From positions 1,174,594-1,238,593 of the forward strand of contig CP073749.1 in NCBI GenBank assembly GCA_024398055.1: a DNA stretch of 64,000 nucleotides. The letters run 5' to 3'. A model generated the notes under the pieces. The model made no database searches. It saw only the letters and a list, made by a program, of their open reading frames with translations, and had not been told where the DNA came from. The DNA comes from a bacterium SCSIO 12741. GTDB taxonomy: Bacteria > Bacteroidota > Bacteroidia > Flavobacteriales_G > Salibacteraceae. A program made the position numbers and the translations under genes. This document shows positions 16,662-25,400 of this stretch, one piece after another. Each line of letters opens with the position of its first letter. Position 1 is the first letter of the stretch.

Positions 16662-17573
16662 GTGAATCGACAGAAGGCGATCATACAAGCATCTTGGGTT
16701 GGAATCGGAGTCAACCTGCTCCTGGCCTTGCTAAAAATTGGCGGAGGGTACTTTTTTGATTCGCTGGCTGTCATGGGCGATGGTATTGATTCGGCCAATG
16801 ATGTAGCTACCTATTTCATCACTCTGGTGGCGGCCCGAATTATGATGCGCCCGCCTGATGAGCGCTTTCCATACGGCTATAACCGAGCTGAAGCTATTGC
16901 CACCAAATTGCTTTCGTTTTTCATCTTTTTTATTGGTGCCCAGCTGGTATTTACCTCTTCGGCCAAATTGATCTCTGGAGAAGTCAGCACAATTCCCGCA
17001 ACTTGGGCGCTTTGGATAACGGCCATTTCGGTAGTGGTAAAACTGGCTCTATCCTGGTGGCAAATGAAACGAGGAAAACAGTTGGAAAGCAAAATGCTTA
17101 TCGCCAATGCGGTGAACATGAGGAATGACATTCTGCTATCGCTAAGTGTGCTTTTCGGCGTAGCTGCTTCGCTCTTTTGGGGGCTTTCCTGGATCGATCC
17201 CATCCTCGCCCTTTTCGTGGGCCTATGGATTCTTAAGGTGGCCTTCGATCTGTTTCGGGAAACGTCTACTGAACTCATGGATAGTCTGGACAACACGGAG
17301 GTGTACAAAAAGATTTTTGAATCGGTCGATGCCATTGAAGGTGCCAGCAATCCTCATCGTATCCGGGTACGTCATTTGTCTAACCTGATCATTATCGAAA
17401 TGGATATCGAAGTGGACGGCGATCTTCCGCTAAAAGATGCACACGAAATCGGCGTACAGGTAGAAAACGAAATCCACAACCGCATTGAACGGGTCTATGA
17501 TATCATGATCCACTTCGAACCTCTGGGCAACTACGAAGAAAAAGAGAAGTTTGGGATCGGAAAACAGTCTTGA
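16662..17573 (+). CDS. Cation diffusion facilitator (CDF) family metal exporter
   Basis: A six-helix inner-membrane proton/metal antiporter with a C-terminal cytoplasmic ferredoxin-like domain (about 215-295, ending with HFEP). The family's first metal motif, normally HSLSD, reads GIDSAND, giving Asp-x3-Asp in helix 2. The helix 5 motif, normally HxxxD, reads NMRND, giving Asn-x3-Asp. Loss of both His residues argues against a classical zinc site and fits Mn- or Fe-type CDFs better (inference). RPPDERFPYGYNRAEA between helices 2 and 3 is typical. I chose the GTG at 16662 (MNRQKAIIQASWVG) because it matches usual family N-termini. The frame stays open up to a GTG at 16590, which would add 24 residues of poor quality. 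Confidence 0.88.
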   Translation: MNRQKAIIQASWVGIGVNLLLALLKIGGGYFFDSLAVMGDGIDSANDVATYFITLVAARIMMRPPDERFPYGYNRAEAIATKLLSFFIFFIGAQLVFTSSAKLISGEVSTIPATWALWITAISVVVKLALSWWQMKRGKQLESKMLIANAVNMRNDILLSLSVLFGVAASLFWGLSWIDPILALFVGLWILKVAFDLFRETSTELMDSLDNTEVYKKIFESVDAIEGASNPHRIRVRHLSNLIIIEMDIEVDGDLPLKDAHEIGVQVENEIHNRIERVYDIMIHFEPLGNYEEKEKFGIGKQS

Positions 17574-17651
17574 GAATTTTCAATTTTAAATGTTCAGATT
17601 CAATTTTCAGTTATTGAACGTTTAAAATTGATCCTAAAAATTGAAAATTCT
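17573..17651. terminator. Nested AT-rich inverted repeats between convergent genes (bidirectional terminator-like)
   Basis: A perfect 15 bp inverted repeat pairs 17573-17587 with 17637-17651. An alternative hairpin pairs 17581-17595 with 17616-17630 with one mismatch. The two share the CAATTTT block, so they are mutually exclusive. The element fills the whole gap between the convergent CDF and AsmA-family genes and overlaps both stop codons. Confidence 0.5.
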
Positions 17652-20319
17652 ATAGATCATCGTATTCGAAGTATTCGGTTTCCTCTTCATTGGGTTGAAG
17701 TAAGCGAAACTTCTTTTTCGTGCTGTCTTTTGCAGTTGGTTTGTTTTTGGGCTTTGTAGTTGCTGGTGCAGTGGTATCGGCTGAACTATCTTCCTCCCAC
17801 TCGATTTGGTAATCGAATTCCTGATTCACTTTTCGGCCCTCGTCATGCTTGCCAAGGCCTAAGTCTCGGGATAGGGCTTTGACTAAGTCGCTTTCCTGGT
17901 TTTTACGACGCTCTTTGCGGAATTGTTTTTTGCGTTCTTTATCCAAATCGATATCCGGATCGGCGGCGTCTCCTGTAATCTTTAGGAACAATCGGAACCC
18001 ACCGGTACCATCATCGCTTACATAGCCGTATTCGGTGTTGTATTCCTTCTTCTTAACGAGCAATTCACTCAGGTCAAAATCAAAGTGATAATCCAATTGG
18101 TTGGTAAAGGAGTGCGTTCCATCCAAATGAAGCGTAAGAATACTGGTTCGAATGGTCATTCGGGGAATATGGATCTGTCCATCTCCGATAAAAATATCGT
18201 TCTCCAATCGGTCAAACTTTACGTTGTTCAATTCCTTGCGCAACTCCGATTCCCGGATCAAAGCTCGAAGCGCCAAGCTGGATTTAACGTAATCGGATAT
18301 AGCTTGAAGCGTGGAATAGTTCTTCAATTCTCCGCCGGTAACCACCACATGAGCATAGGCATCAATATCTTTCGGATCAATCTCCAATTTTTGATTGGCG
18401 ATGGCCGTCATTTTAAAATCAATATCGGTAGCTCCACGAAGATGCTCAGAACGAATTTCGGCCTGACCAAAATCCTCAAACTGGTAGAAAAATTGCTGAA
18501 TATCCACTTGCTTAAGGTCTCCCTCAGTACGTACATCGGCATTCCCGTCTTCCCGATCGGTTATCGAGAACTTTCCTGAAAAGCTACCACCCATCCCGTC
18601 AAAAGTCACCGGGTTAGCGGTAAACTCATGTTCGGCCATGTAAAAGCGCATTTTCAGATTGTTCGCTTCAAACCTGCGGTAGGAAAAGTGACCGATTTCG
18701 GTGGTCAACTGCATTTCGATAAGTGGATAAGCTTCTCCAGCTTCCTGACGCTGACTCTTGGCTCCTAACAGATTTTCTAACTGCACCTCATCGGCCTTAA
18801 CATTCATCACCATTCGAAGCTTCTTATCATCCCGAAACAACCAGGAATAAAAATTGAAAAGCTCTCCGTCGATCTGAACGGGCGTTTTAGCAAATACCCC
18901 GGAAACGCCATCTACGATAATTCCTTCCTGATCAAATGCTATGAGGCCTTTGAAATCAGCAAGATTTTGGTCAACGTGCAGGCTTTTGTAGGACACTCCG
19001 TTAAATTCCAATCGCCCTCGAAAAGGATTGTATTCCGGCTTGTAAACGCCCTCAATCCATTCGGAAAGGGGTGTTTTTCCAGCAATGGCAAATTGAGCCT
19101 TCCCATCCAATAACTCCACGCCTTCCAATTTCAAAAAGGATTGCAGATCGGAAAGATCCAGCTGTCCATGAAGTCTAACATCCAGGTTCTTTCGCTCCAA
19201 ATTGGCCAACTTCATTCTACCGGCAACTTGTCCAGTTAATAGCTGCACAGAAAAGGTGTCCAAGTCAAACACCATGCTTTTGAGTGTCCGGTATTTTCCA
19301 TTGGTAAAAGACCCCGCACAAGCCAATTTCGAAAGCTCGGTTTCGGTTGAAGTGTTCTTTACCCATCCATCCTGAATAGCAAAATCAACATCCAATTTGG
19401 GCGCCAGGGAAGATTCAGCATCGCCATGAAGCTTTAAGTCCAAATCGAGTTTTCCCTTAGCCCGGTAGTCTTGAATGGGTTCTTTCCAGTCGGCGGGCAA
19501 CACGTGGCGTAAAACGGCCAAATCGAGGTTTTTACCACCGGCTTCGAAGGTGTAGGTCTTTTCATTGATCTTTCCGACCAAATTCAGCTTGAGTTGATTC
19601 TCAATCCGAACGGAACCTCGATCGATTTGCACGCCACCCCAATCTCCACCAATACCCATCGCTGTATTGATCTTGAGGTTGTAACGATTCAAATAAATGG
19701 CAGGCCCTACCTTAACCCAGGACTGATCAAAGTTTCCAGCGATCTCCAGGTTCAATTTTTCTTTCAAAAAGTTACCCGAGATTTCGGCATGATCCACCCG
19801 GGTTTGAACCTGGATTTCTTTTTGGCGATCGTGATACAGGTAGTCCACCCCAACAATTTTGATCTCGTCCAAGCCAATCGCTACCGATGATGTATCGGAA
19901 GCAGAAGTATCTGCCCGTAAAAAATCATAGTTAGGATTCCCCTTAAGGTCTACTCGCATCTTTGCAAATCCCTCGGCAATTTCCACTTTCTTAATTTGGT
20001 AATTGCCCTGAAGGATATCCCACACATTAAACTGCAGGTAGAGCTTATCGAAATAGAAAAGGGTATCCGGCTCGGGATTGTACGATTTCGGCTCCATCAG
20101 CGCCACCTGATTGAATTGAAGACTCAGATACGGCGCTTTTTCAATGGATGACACATCGATGGAAGAGACAGTCATTTCAGATTGAAGCGTTTGGTTCAAT
20201 TGGTCGATGGCCACGTTTCTAACAATATCACCATACTTCCAGGCCATAAAAAGACCTGCACCTACGAAGGCGATGATCAATATCACCAGAAAAATCGCGA
20301 TTCTCTTTAACCAACGCAT
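17650..20319 (-). CDS. AsmA family protein
   Basis: An 889-residue envelope protein with one N-terminal membrane helix (about 7-29) and a long periplasmic beta-rich body. AsmA-like proteins are thought to form bridge-like lipid-transfer structures or to influence outer-membrane assembly. The family N-terminus is seen (WLKRIAIFLVILII, then QLNQTLQSEMTVSSIDVS). The AsmA-like C-terminal region runs to about residue 800 and ends with FLKITGDAADPDIDLD. The last 80 residues are a highly charged, probably disordered tail rich in Lys, Glu and Thr (TAPATTKPKNKP). It lies 51 bp downstream of the pseudouridine synthase on the same strand, perhaps co-transcribed. Confidence 0.88.
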   Translation of the reverse strand: MRWLKRIAIFLVILIIAFVGAGLFMAWKYGDIVRNVAIDQLNQTLQSEMTVSSIDVSSIEKAPYLSLQFNQVALMEPKSYNPEPDTLFYFDKLYLQFNVWDILQGNYQIKKVEIAEGFAKMRVDLKGNPNYDFLRADTSASDTSSVAIGLDEIKIVGVDYLYHDRQKEIQVQTRVDHAEISGNFLKEKLNLEIAGNFDQSWVKVGPAIYLNRYNLKINTAMGIGGDWGGVQIDRGSVRIENQLKLNLVGKINEKTYTFEAGGKNLDLAVLRHVLPADWKEPIQDYRAKGKLDLDLKLHGDAESSLAPKLDVDFAIQDGWVKNTSTETELSKLACAGSFTNGKYRTLKSMVFDLDTFSVQLLTGQVAGRMKLANLERKNLDVRLHGQLDLSDLQSFLKLEGVELLDGKAQFAIAGKTPLSEWIEGVYKPEYNPFRGRLEFNGVSYKSLHVDQNLADFKGLIAFDQEGIIVDGVSGVFAKTPVQIDGELFNFYSWLFRDDKKLRMVMNVKADEVQLENLLGAKSQRQEAGEAYPLIEMQLTTEIGHFSYRRFEANNLKMRFYMAEHEFTANPVTFDGMGGSFSGKFSITDREDGNADVRTEGDLKQVDIQQFFYQFEDFGQAEIRSEHLRGATDIDFKMTAIANQKLEIDPKDIDAYAHVVVTGGELKNYSTLQAISDYVKSSLALRALIRESELRKELNNVKFDRLENDIFIGDGQIHIPRMTIRTSILTLHLDGTHSFTNQLDYHFDFDLSELLVKKKEYNTEYGYVSDDGTGGFRLFLKITGDAADPDIDLDKERKKQFRKERRKNQESDLVKALSRDLGLGKHDEGRKVNQEFDYQIEWEEDSSADTTAPATTKPKNKPTAKDSTKKKFRLLQPNEEETEYFEYDDL

Positions 20320-20370
20320 GCTAAAAGCTCAATCTGTTCCTGCTCTGTTATCGTTTAAGGGTACCTTTCC

Positions 20371-21972
20371 TTAAGAAATCATCTTCAAAGAATTGATCTC
20401 TTTTTGGGTCAGGAATCTCCATTTTCCTCGTGCGATTTTCTTTTTGGTCAATCCAGCGAAAGCTACGCGATCGAGTTTTACAACGTCATACCCTAAAGCG
20501 GCAAACATTCTTCGAACTACCCGATTTTTACCGGAGTGTAGCTCTACGCCAATTTCCTTTTTATTCTGTCCATCACCCACGTATGCAACCTGGTCAAACT
20601 GTACGGTACCGTCTTCCAGTTCTATACCGGCCTGCAACTCGTCCATGTGTTGTTTGGTAACAGGGGTATCGGTAACAACGTGATACACTTTCTTAACGCC
20701 ATGTTTCGGATGGGTCAGCCTTTTGGCCAATTCACCATCATTGGTAAACATTAAGAGTCCGGTAGTCTGACGGTCTAAACGTCCTACAGGATAAATACGC
20801 TCCTGTACAGATTTACCGATCAAATCGGTCACCTTTTTTCTTCCTCCTGGGTCGTCGGAAGTGGTGATGTAATCTTTCGGTTTATTGAGAATGAGGTAGA
20901 CAAATCGTTCGAATTGCAGTTTTTCACCACCATAACGAACCTCATCTCCACGTTTCACTTTGGTTCCCAACTGGGTTACTACTTCACCATTAATGGTAAT
21001 TAGTCCCTGCTCAATGAGTTTATCCGCTTCACGGCGAGAACAAATACCGCTGGAAGCAATGAAACGATTTAGTCTTACTTCTTCGGCCTCAGTATCTCCA
21101 CTCACTTCAGCATTGCGCGACCAGCTTAACTTACCACCATCGGCATCGCCTTTTTTCCATCGAGAGTCACGCCCACCTTCAAAGGAACGGCCACCACGTC
21201 GATCATCGTATCTTTTAGAATCGCGATCACCGAAAGAGCGGGAACGGTTACCAAATCCGCCTTTGCGGTCGGAGTGAGATCGATTGGAATCGCGATCTCC
21301 GAATGAACGGGAACGATTTCCATATCCACCTCTGCGATCTGAATCGGAGCGGTTAAAATCTCTGCGGTCGTCATTTCTTCCTTCACCTTCGCCGCGATCG
21401 GACCAAGGTCGTTTGTTAGAAAATCGATTGGAGTCGCGGTCACCGAATGAGCGGGAACGGTTTCCAAATCCACCTTTGCGGTCAGAGTCGGAACGATTAG
21501 AATCTCTGCGATCCTCATTTCTTCCTTCGCCGTCTCTACGATCGGACCAGCTTCTATTGCCTGAAAATCGCTTTGAATCACGGTCACCGAAAGAGCGGGA
21601 ACGGTTGCCAAATCCACCTTTGCGGTCAGAGTCGGAACGATTAGAATCTCTGCGATCCTCATTTCTTCCTTCGTCGTCTCTACGATCGGACCAGCTTCTA
21701 TTGCCTGAAAATCGCTTTGAATCACGGTCACCGAAAGAGCGGGAACGGTTGCCAAATCCACCTTTGCGGTCAGAATTGGATCCGTAGGACTCTCTACGTC
21801 CTTCATTCCTGCCTTCACCTTCCTTACGGTCGGACCAGGAAGCTGTACGTCGATTGCCTCCTGAATTTCTACCCCGATTGAATGATCCCCCTGAACGAGA
21901 GTCAGATGGCCGGGATTTGCCATCGCGTTTTCCAGATCCGCCTCTACCTTTCTGCTGCCGATTTTCTTTCAT
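20371..21972 (-). CDS. Ribosomal large-subunit pseudouridine synthase (RluB/RsuA family) with long charged repeat extension
   Basis: Converts a specific uridine of rRNA to pseudouridine. The catalytic part is C-terminal: an S4 RNA-binding domain (about 295-345, RLNRFIASSGICSRREADKLI) followed by the RsuA/RluB fold with GRLDRQTTGLLMF, where the Asp is catalytic. The first 285 residues are an Arg/Asp/Ser/Gly-rich, low-complexity stretch with near-identical 48-residue units (SDRKGGFGNRSRSFGDRDS). This is much longer than in usual family members and likely disordered and RNA-binding. I chose the ATG at 21972 (MKENRQQ) rather than an in-frame one at 21996 because a perfect -7 box lies between them, at 21977-21984. 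Confidence 0.9.
   Translation of the reverse strand: MKENRQQKGRGGSGKRDGKSRPSDSRSGGSFNRGRNSGGNRRTASWSDRKEGEGRNEGRRESYGSNSDRKGGFGNRSRSFGDRDSKRFSGNRSWSDRRDDEGRNEDRRDSNRSDSDRKGGFGNRSRSFGDRDSKRFSGNRSWSDRRDGEGRNEDRRDSNRSDSDRKGGFGNRSRSFGDRDSNRFSNKRPWSDRGEGEGRNDDRRDFNRSDSDRRGGYGNRSRSFGDRDSNRSHSDRKGGFGNRSRSFGDRDSKRYDDRRGGRSFEGGRDSRWKKGDADGGKLSWSRNAEVSGDTEAEEVRLNRFIASSGICSRREADKLIEQGLITINGEVVTQLGTKVKRGDEVRYGGEKLQFERFVYLILNKPKDYITTSDDPGGRKKVTDLIGKSVQERIYPVGRLDRQTTGLLMFTNDGELAKRLTHPKHGVKKVYHVVTDTPVTKQHMDELQAGIELEDGTVQFDQVAYVGDGQNKKEIGVELHSGKNRVVRRMFAALGYDVVKLDRVAFAGLTKKKIARGKWRFLTQKEINSLKMIS
21399..21831. repeat. Tandem 144 bp repeats inside the pseudouridine synthase gene
   Basis: A shared marker (CGGACCA on the plus strand) recurs at 21399, 21543, 21687 and 21831, exactly 144 bp apart. 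Two of the units (from 21551 and 21695) are almost identical in DNA, and degenerate partial units extend to about 21200 and 21870. Each unit encodes 48 residues. The periodicity also keeps two other frames open, creating spurious ORFs on both strands. Confidence 0.85.
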
Positions 21973-21976
21973 CCGG

Positions 21977-21984
21977 CAAAAGTA
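21977..21984 (-). promoter_or_regulatory. -7 promoter box (TACTTTTG) of the pseudouridine synthase gene
   Basis: Perfect TAnnTTTG ending 4 bp above the ATG at 21972. Transcription from it would begin at or just before the start codon, implying a nearly leaderless mRNA and excluding the upstream in-frame ATG at 21996. Confidence 0.5.
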
Positions 21985-22100
21985 CGAATAACCCACAGAT
22001 GCGGGGTTAAGAAGCGAGATGCGAGACTCGAAAGCTTTCAGGCGAGAATCAGAAAGAAGAAAAGGTTCAGAATTCAGAATTCATCAAATGGATATTGAAT

Positions 22101-22463
22101 TCAAAACTCCGGGCCAAAAGCGTCTGGCATGTGATCTATCTCGACACCCTTAGAGTTGATAATGACCGCAATCACATCAAAACGACATTCCCAATCCTCG
22201 TCTTCATCCTCCAAGTAGGCCTCTGCTGCTTGATAAAGATGTTCTTTTTTGGAATCTGTAACGGCTTCAGCGGGATGCCCAAAGTAATCGGTGGAACGGG
22301 TTTTAACCTCTACGAATACAAGCTCATCGCTAATATTCGCGATCAAATCAACTTCCAGGTGTCCGTGTTTCCAGTTTTGAGCTCGAATCGAATATCCTTG
22401 CTCAATGAGGTATTGTAATGCCGCCGTTTCCCCTTTTTGACCCAGATGAAGGTGTTCGGCCAT
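22101..22463 (-). CDS. yraN: YraN family protein (UPF0102, restriction-endonuclease-like fold)
   Basis: A 120-residue cytoplasmic protein. It has the family pattern GxxGE (LGQKGETAALQYL), GHLEVDLIA and VFVEVKTRS, which together form the Asp...Glu-x-Lys core of the PD-(D/E)XK nuclease superfamily. YraN homologues are widespread; their function is not firmly established (linked to Holliday-junction or DNA processing by fold). Its ATG overlaps the stop codon of the TPR-CHAT gene by one base (TAATG), so it is translationally coupled as the last gene of that operon. Confidence 0.93.
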   Translation of the reverse strand: MAEHLHLGQKGETAALQYLIEQGYSIRAQNWKHGHLEVDLIANISDELVFVEVKTRSTDYFGHPAEAVTDSKKEHLYQAAEAYLEDEDEDWECRFDVIAVIINSKGVEIDHMPDAFGPEF

Positions 22464-25400
22464 TAAAGTCCGATCATCACGAAACTACCCCAATAGATGG
22501 GCTCGCTGTACTTCTCCTTGATCCGCTTCTTGGCATCCTGGAATGCTACCCGGATGTCCTGGCCTTCGAGCCAATTGGAATAGAAGTCATTCATCAGCTC
22601 CTGGGTTACCTTGTCGTCCACCTTGAACAGAGTCATGATTACGTTCTTGGATCCAGCTACGATAAAGGAACGTTGCAATCCGTAAACACCTTCCCCAGAT
22701 TTCACTTCACCCAATCCGGTTTCACAAGCACTAAGTACAACCAACTCGGTGTGGTCCAGGTTCAGGTTCATCGCCTCGTAAGCGGTTAAGATTCCGTCCT
22801 TCTTATTGAAGTCGTAAATGTTGTTGTTGGCCAAAAGCTCTCCAGCTCCGGTGAACAACAGGCCTGAACGAAGTAGGGGGTTATCCGCAATATCACCTTT
22901 CAAATTGGTGCTGGCATGATCCTGTTGAGCTTCTTGCATAAAGAAACCGTGGGTGGCCACATGAAACACCCGAGGACTGTTTACCTTCTTGATTTCGGCT
23001 TCGGTAGCTTCGTCGCCCAGGAATGTTGTGGTGCGCCAGTTTTGACGAGCCAGCAAACGATTGATAGACTTAATCTCCTCCTCTGCTCCGGGCAGTGGTT
23101 CCAAAGAACTTACTCTATTCTCCTGGTCAATGTTCGATTCACTTCCGGCAAATTCCGGATTTCCAAACATGGCAGCGGTAGTATTGTCATAAGGTTCCAC
23201 ATCCTCGTCCATTCGGGTATGGTATATATCCCGAGTGTTACTTACGTAGTAAATGTTGTTTTTGTCGATTACAAAACGGCCGCTGCTGTCCTTCAAGGTC
23301 TCCACGTTCATTTGGTTGTAGATTCCATCGGCTGACACAAAAACGGTGGTGTTGTCTTCCAGCTTGGCGTCAAAATCCTGCCAGAACTGCTCGTAGGAAT
23401 ACTTGTCTTTGGCCTTGTACTTAATTCCGTTTCGGTAGTACTTAAAGTAACGACTCTCCAACTTGTTTCCGTTGTCCAACAAAACCACTTCCGGTCCTTT
23501 TTTCGATTTCTGATCCAGGATCAAACCAGTGTAAATAATGCTGTCGGTAAAATCGGTTTTGAAATAACGGAAACGGACAATTTCCATGGCGTACTCACCT
23601 TCATTCAAGGCTTTGCGAACCATTTTCCAGTTCATTTCTTCTTGCTCAAAAGCTTTGGCAAAGTCTTCTGATTCTTCGCTCAATTCTTTCTCGAGGCCGT
23701 TGATCTCTTTCTCAAGAGCAGGCATATTGATACCATTTTGAATGCGCTCTTCTTCACTCATGGCGAGTCCACGAGTTAGCATCTCCTTTTTCTCGGTGTA
23801 GCGTTGAAAACGGTAAATCAAATCTCCATCACCTGAGTTCACGATTCGTTCTTTTAAACGGGTAGAAGAACTCAACAAAATAGCCTTGGTCGCCAAGCGG
23901 AAATCGTACACCTTGTTCCAGGCTTTTTGATTTTGCTTGTCCAGATTCATGGCCAAAGAGTGATAGATTTCAAAATCACCTTTAATCGAACTCCAGTAAG
24001 TGTTCTTTTCTTTTTCAGAAAGAGATGGGAAGTACTTCTTCAAGTAATCCAAGTACTTATCAGTGGTTTCATCATAGATCACCAAGGCGTTCTTAAAGTC
24101 ACCGTTTGCGTAGAATGACTTGGCCTCATTACTACGAGCCTGAATGTATCCCGGGTGCTCGTCATCGAAAGTCGACTTGTAGGATTCAGCAGCATCCTTG
24201 TAGTTTTCTACAGCCTTATCAAAGTTACCCATTAGGTACTCGAGGTCTCCGGTAAGCATTTCGTTACGGGCGGTTCTCAAGTGGTTTTTACCAAACAATT
24301 CCAACCAAATAGTTCGAGCATCGGCTAAAGTTTGCTCAGCCTTTTGGTGCTCACCAAACAGCATGTAAACCTTACCCTGGTATTCGAGCAATTCACCATA
24401 TTGAGGATGCGAACTATTAAAGTTAGTGGTTACAATTTCCTTGGCTTCTTCCAGGTAGGCGTTGATCACATTCAAGTCGGCGTCATCCGATTTGAAGTTT
24501 ACTTCGGCCAGTTTTTGAAGAATGTCAGCTTCGCGAATATTGCCATTTCCAAATTTTTTCTGGATCAGCTTTCGGGCGTCGCCATAAATGTTTTTGGCCT
24601 CATCGTAGTTACCCATTGACACGTATACCTCAGCCAACAAAGCCAGGTTATCCATGTAGGCCACGGATGTATCACCCAAGTTGGTTTTGCTAATTTTCAT
24701 GGAGCGACGCACCATCTTTTCAGCATCGATGAAGTCACCCGTAATCAGGTAAAGCTTTCCGTACAAACTTAGGGGCTCAACCAATCGGTAGTGATCCGTT
24801 CCGTACTTCTTCTCATTGAGGGCAATGGAACTCTTTAGAATGTCTTCAGCTCCTTTGTAACGACCGGTTGTAATGTAGAGCTCAGCCATCTCTTCGGAAG
24901 AGCTGATGTTTTCGTTTCCACCTTCACCGGATTTCTTGAGTAGCTTGTAAGCCTTCTTATAAGTATCTCTGGCCTTTTCAAACTTTCCATTGACCATGTA
25001 CAAACCAGCCAAGCTCTTCAAAGCCATGTAGTAGCTCAAGCTCTTTTTGGTTCCTTGCTTCCGAATAACCTCAGTCGCTTTTTCCAACTGCTGCTCGGCC
25101 TGATCAAACTCTCCTTTTTGAAGATTTATTTCAGACATGTCTACCAAAATCACTCCGTATAACTCTGAACTGGAACCGAACTTACGCTCTGCAATTTTCA
25201 ATGCCTGCTCACTAATGGTATAAGCTTCATCATACTGATCAATGTAGGCCTTCAGCTTACTGTAGGAGCGTAAAAAGTCGATGTACAAAGGATGGTCCTC
25301 GTGCAACTGGTACTTGATTACGTCTTCAAAGTGATCTTGATAAACCTGCTTCGATTGCTCAAACAAGTCCTCGTTCTCCACATTGAATCCAGCCAATTTC

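Noticed and set aside
21126..21923. Long ORFs in other frames over the repeat region of the pseudouridine synthase gene (minus 21126-21923 and plus 21284-21787)
   Set aside because: They stay open only because the 144 bp unit is repeated in all frames. Composition is unnatural and the real frame runs on into a clear S4 and RluB domain.
22069..22103. 7 bp inverted repeat with GAATTC at the yraN stop as a terminator
   Set aside because: The stem is short, self-palindromic and AT-rich, and it is not followed by a T-run on the minus strand.
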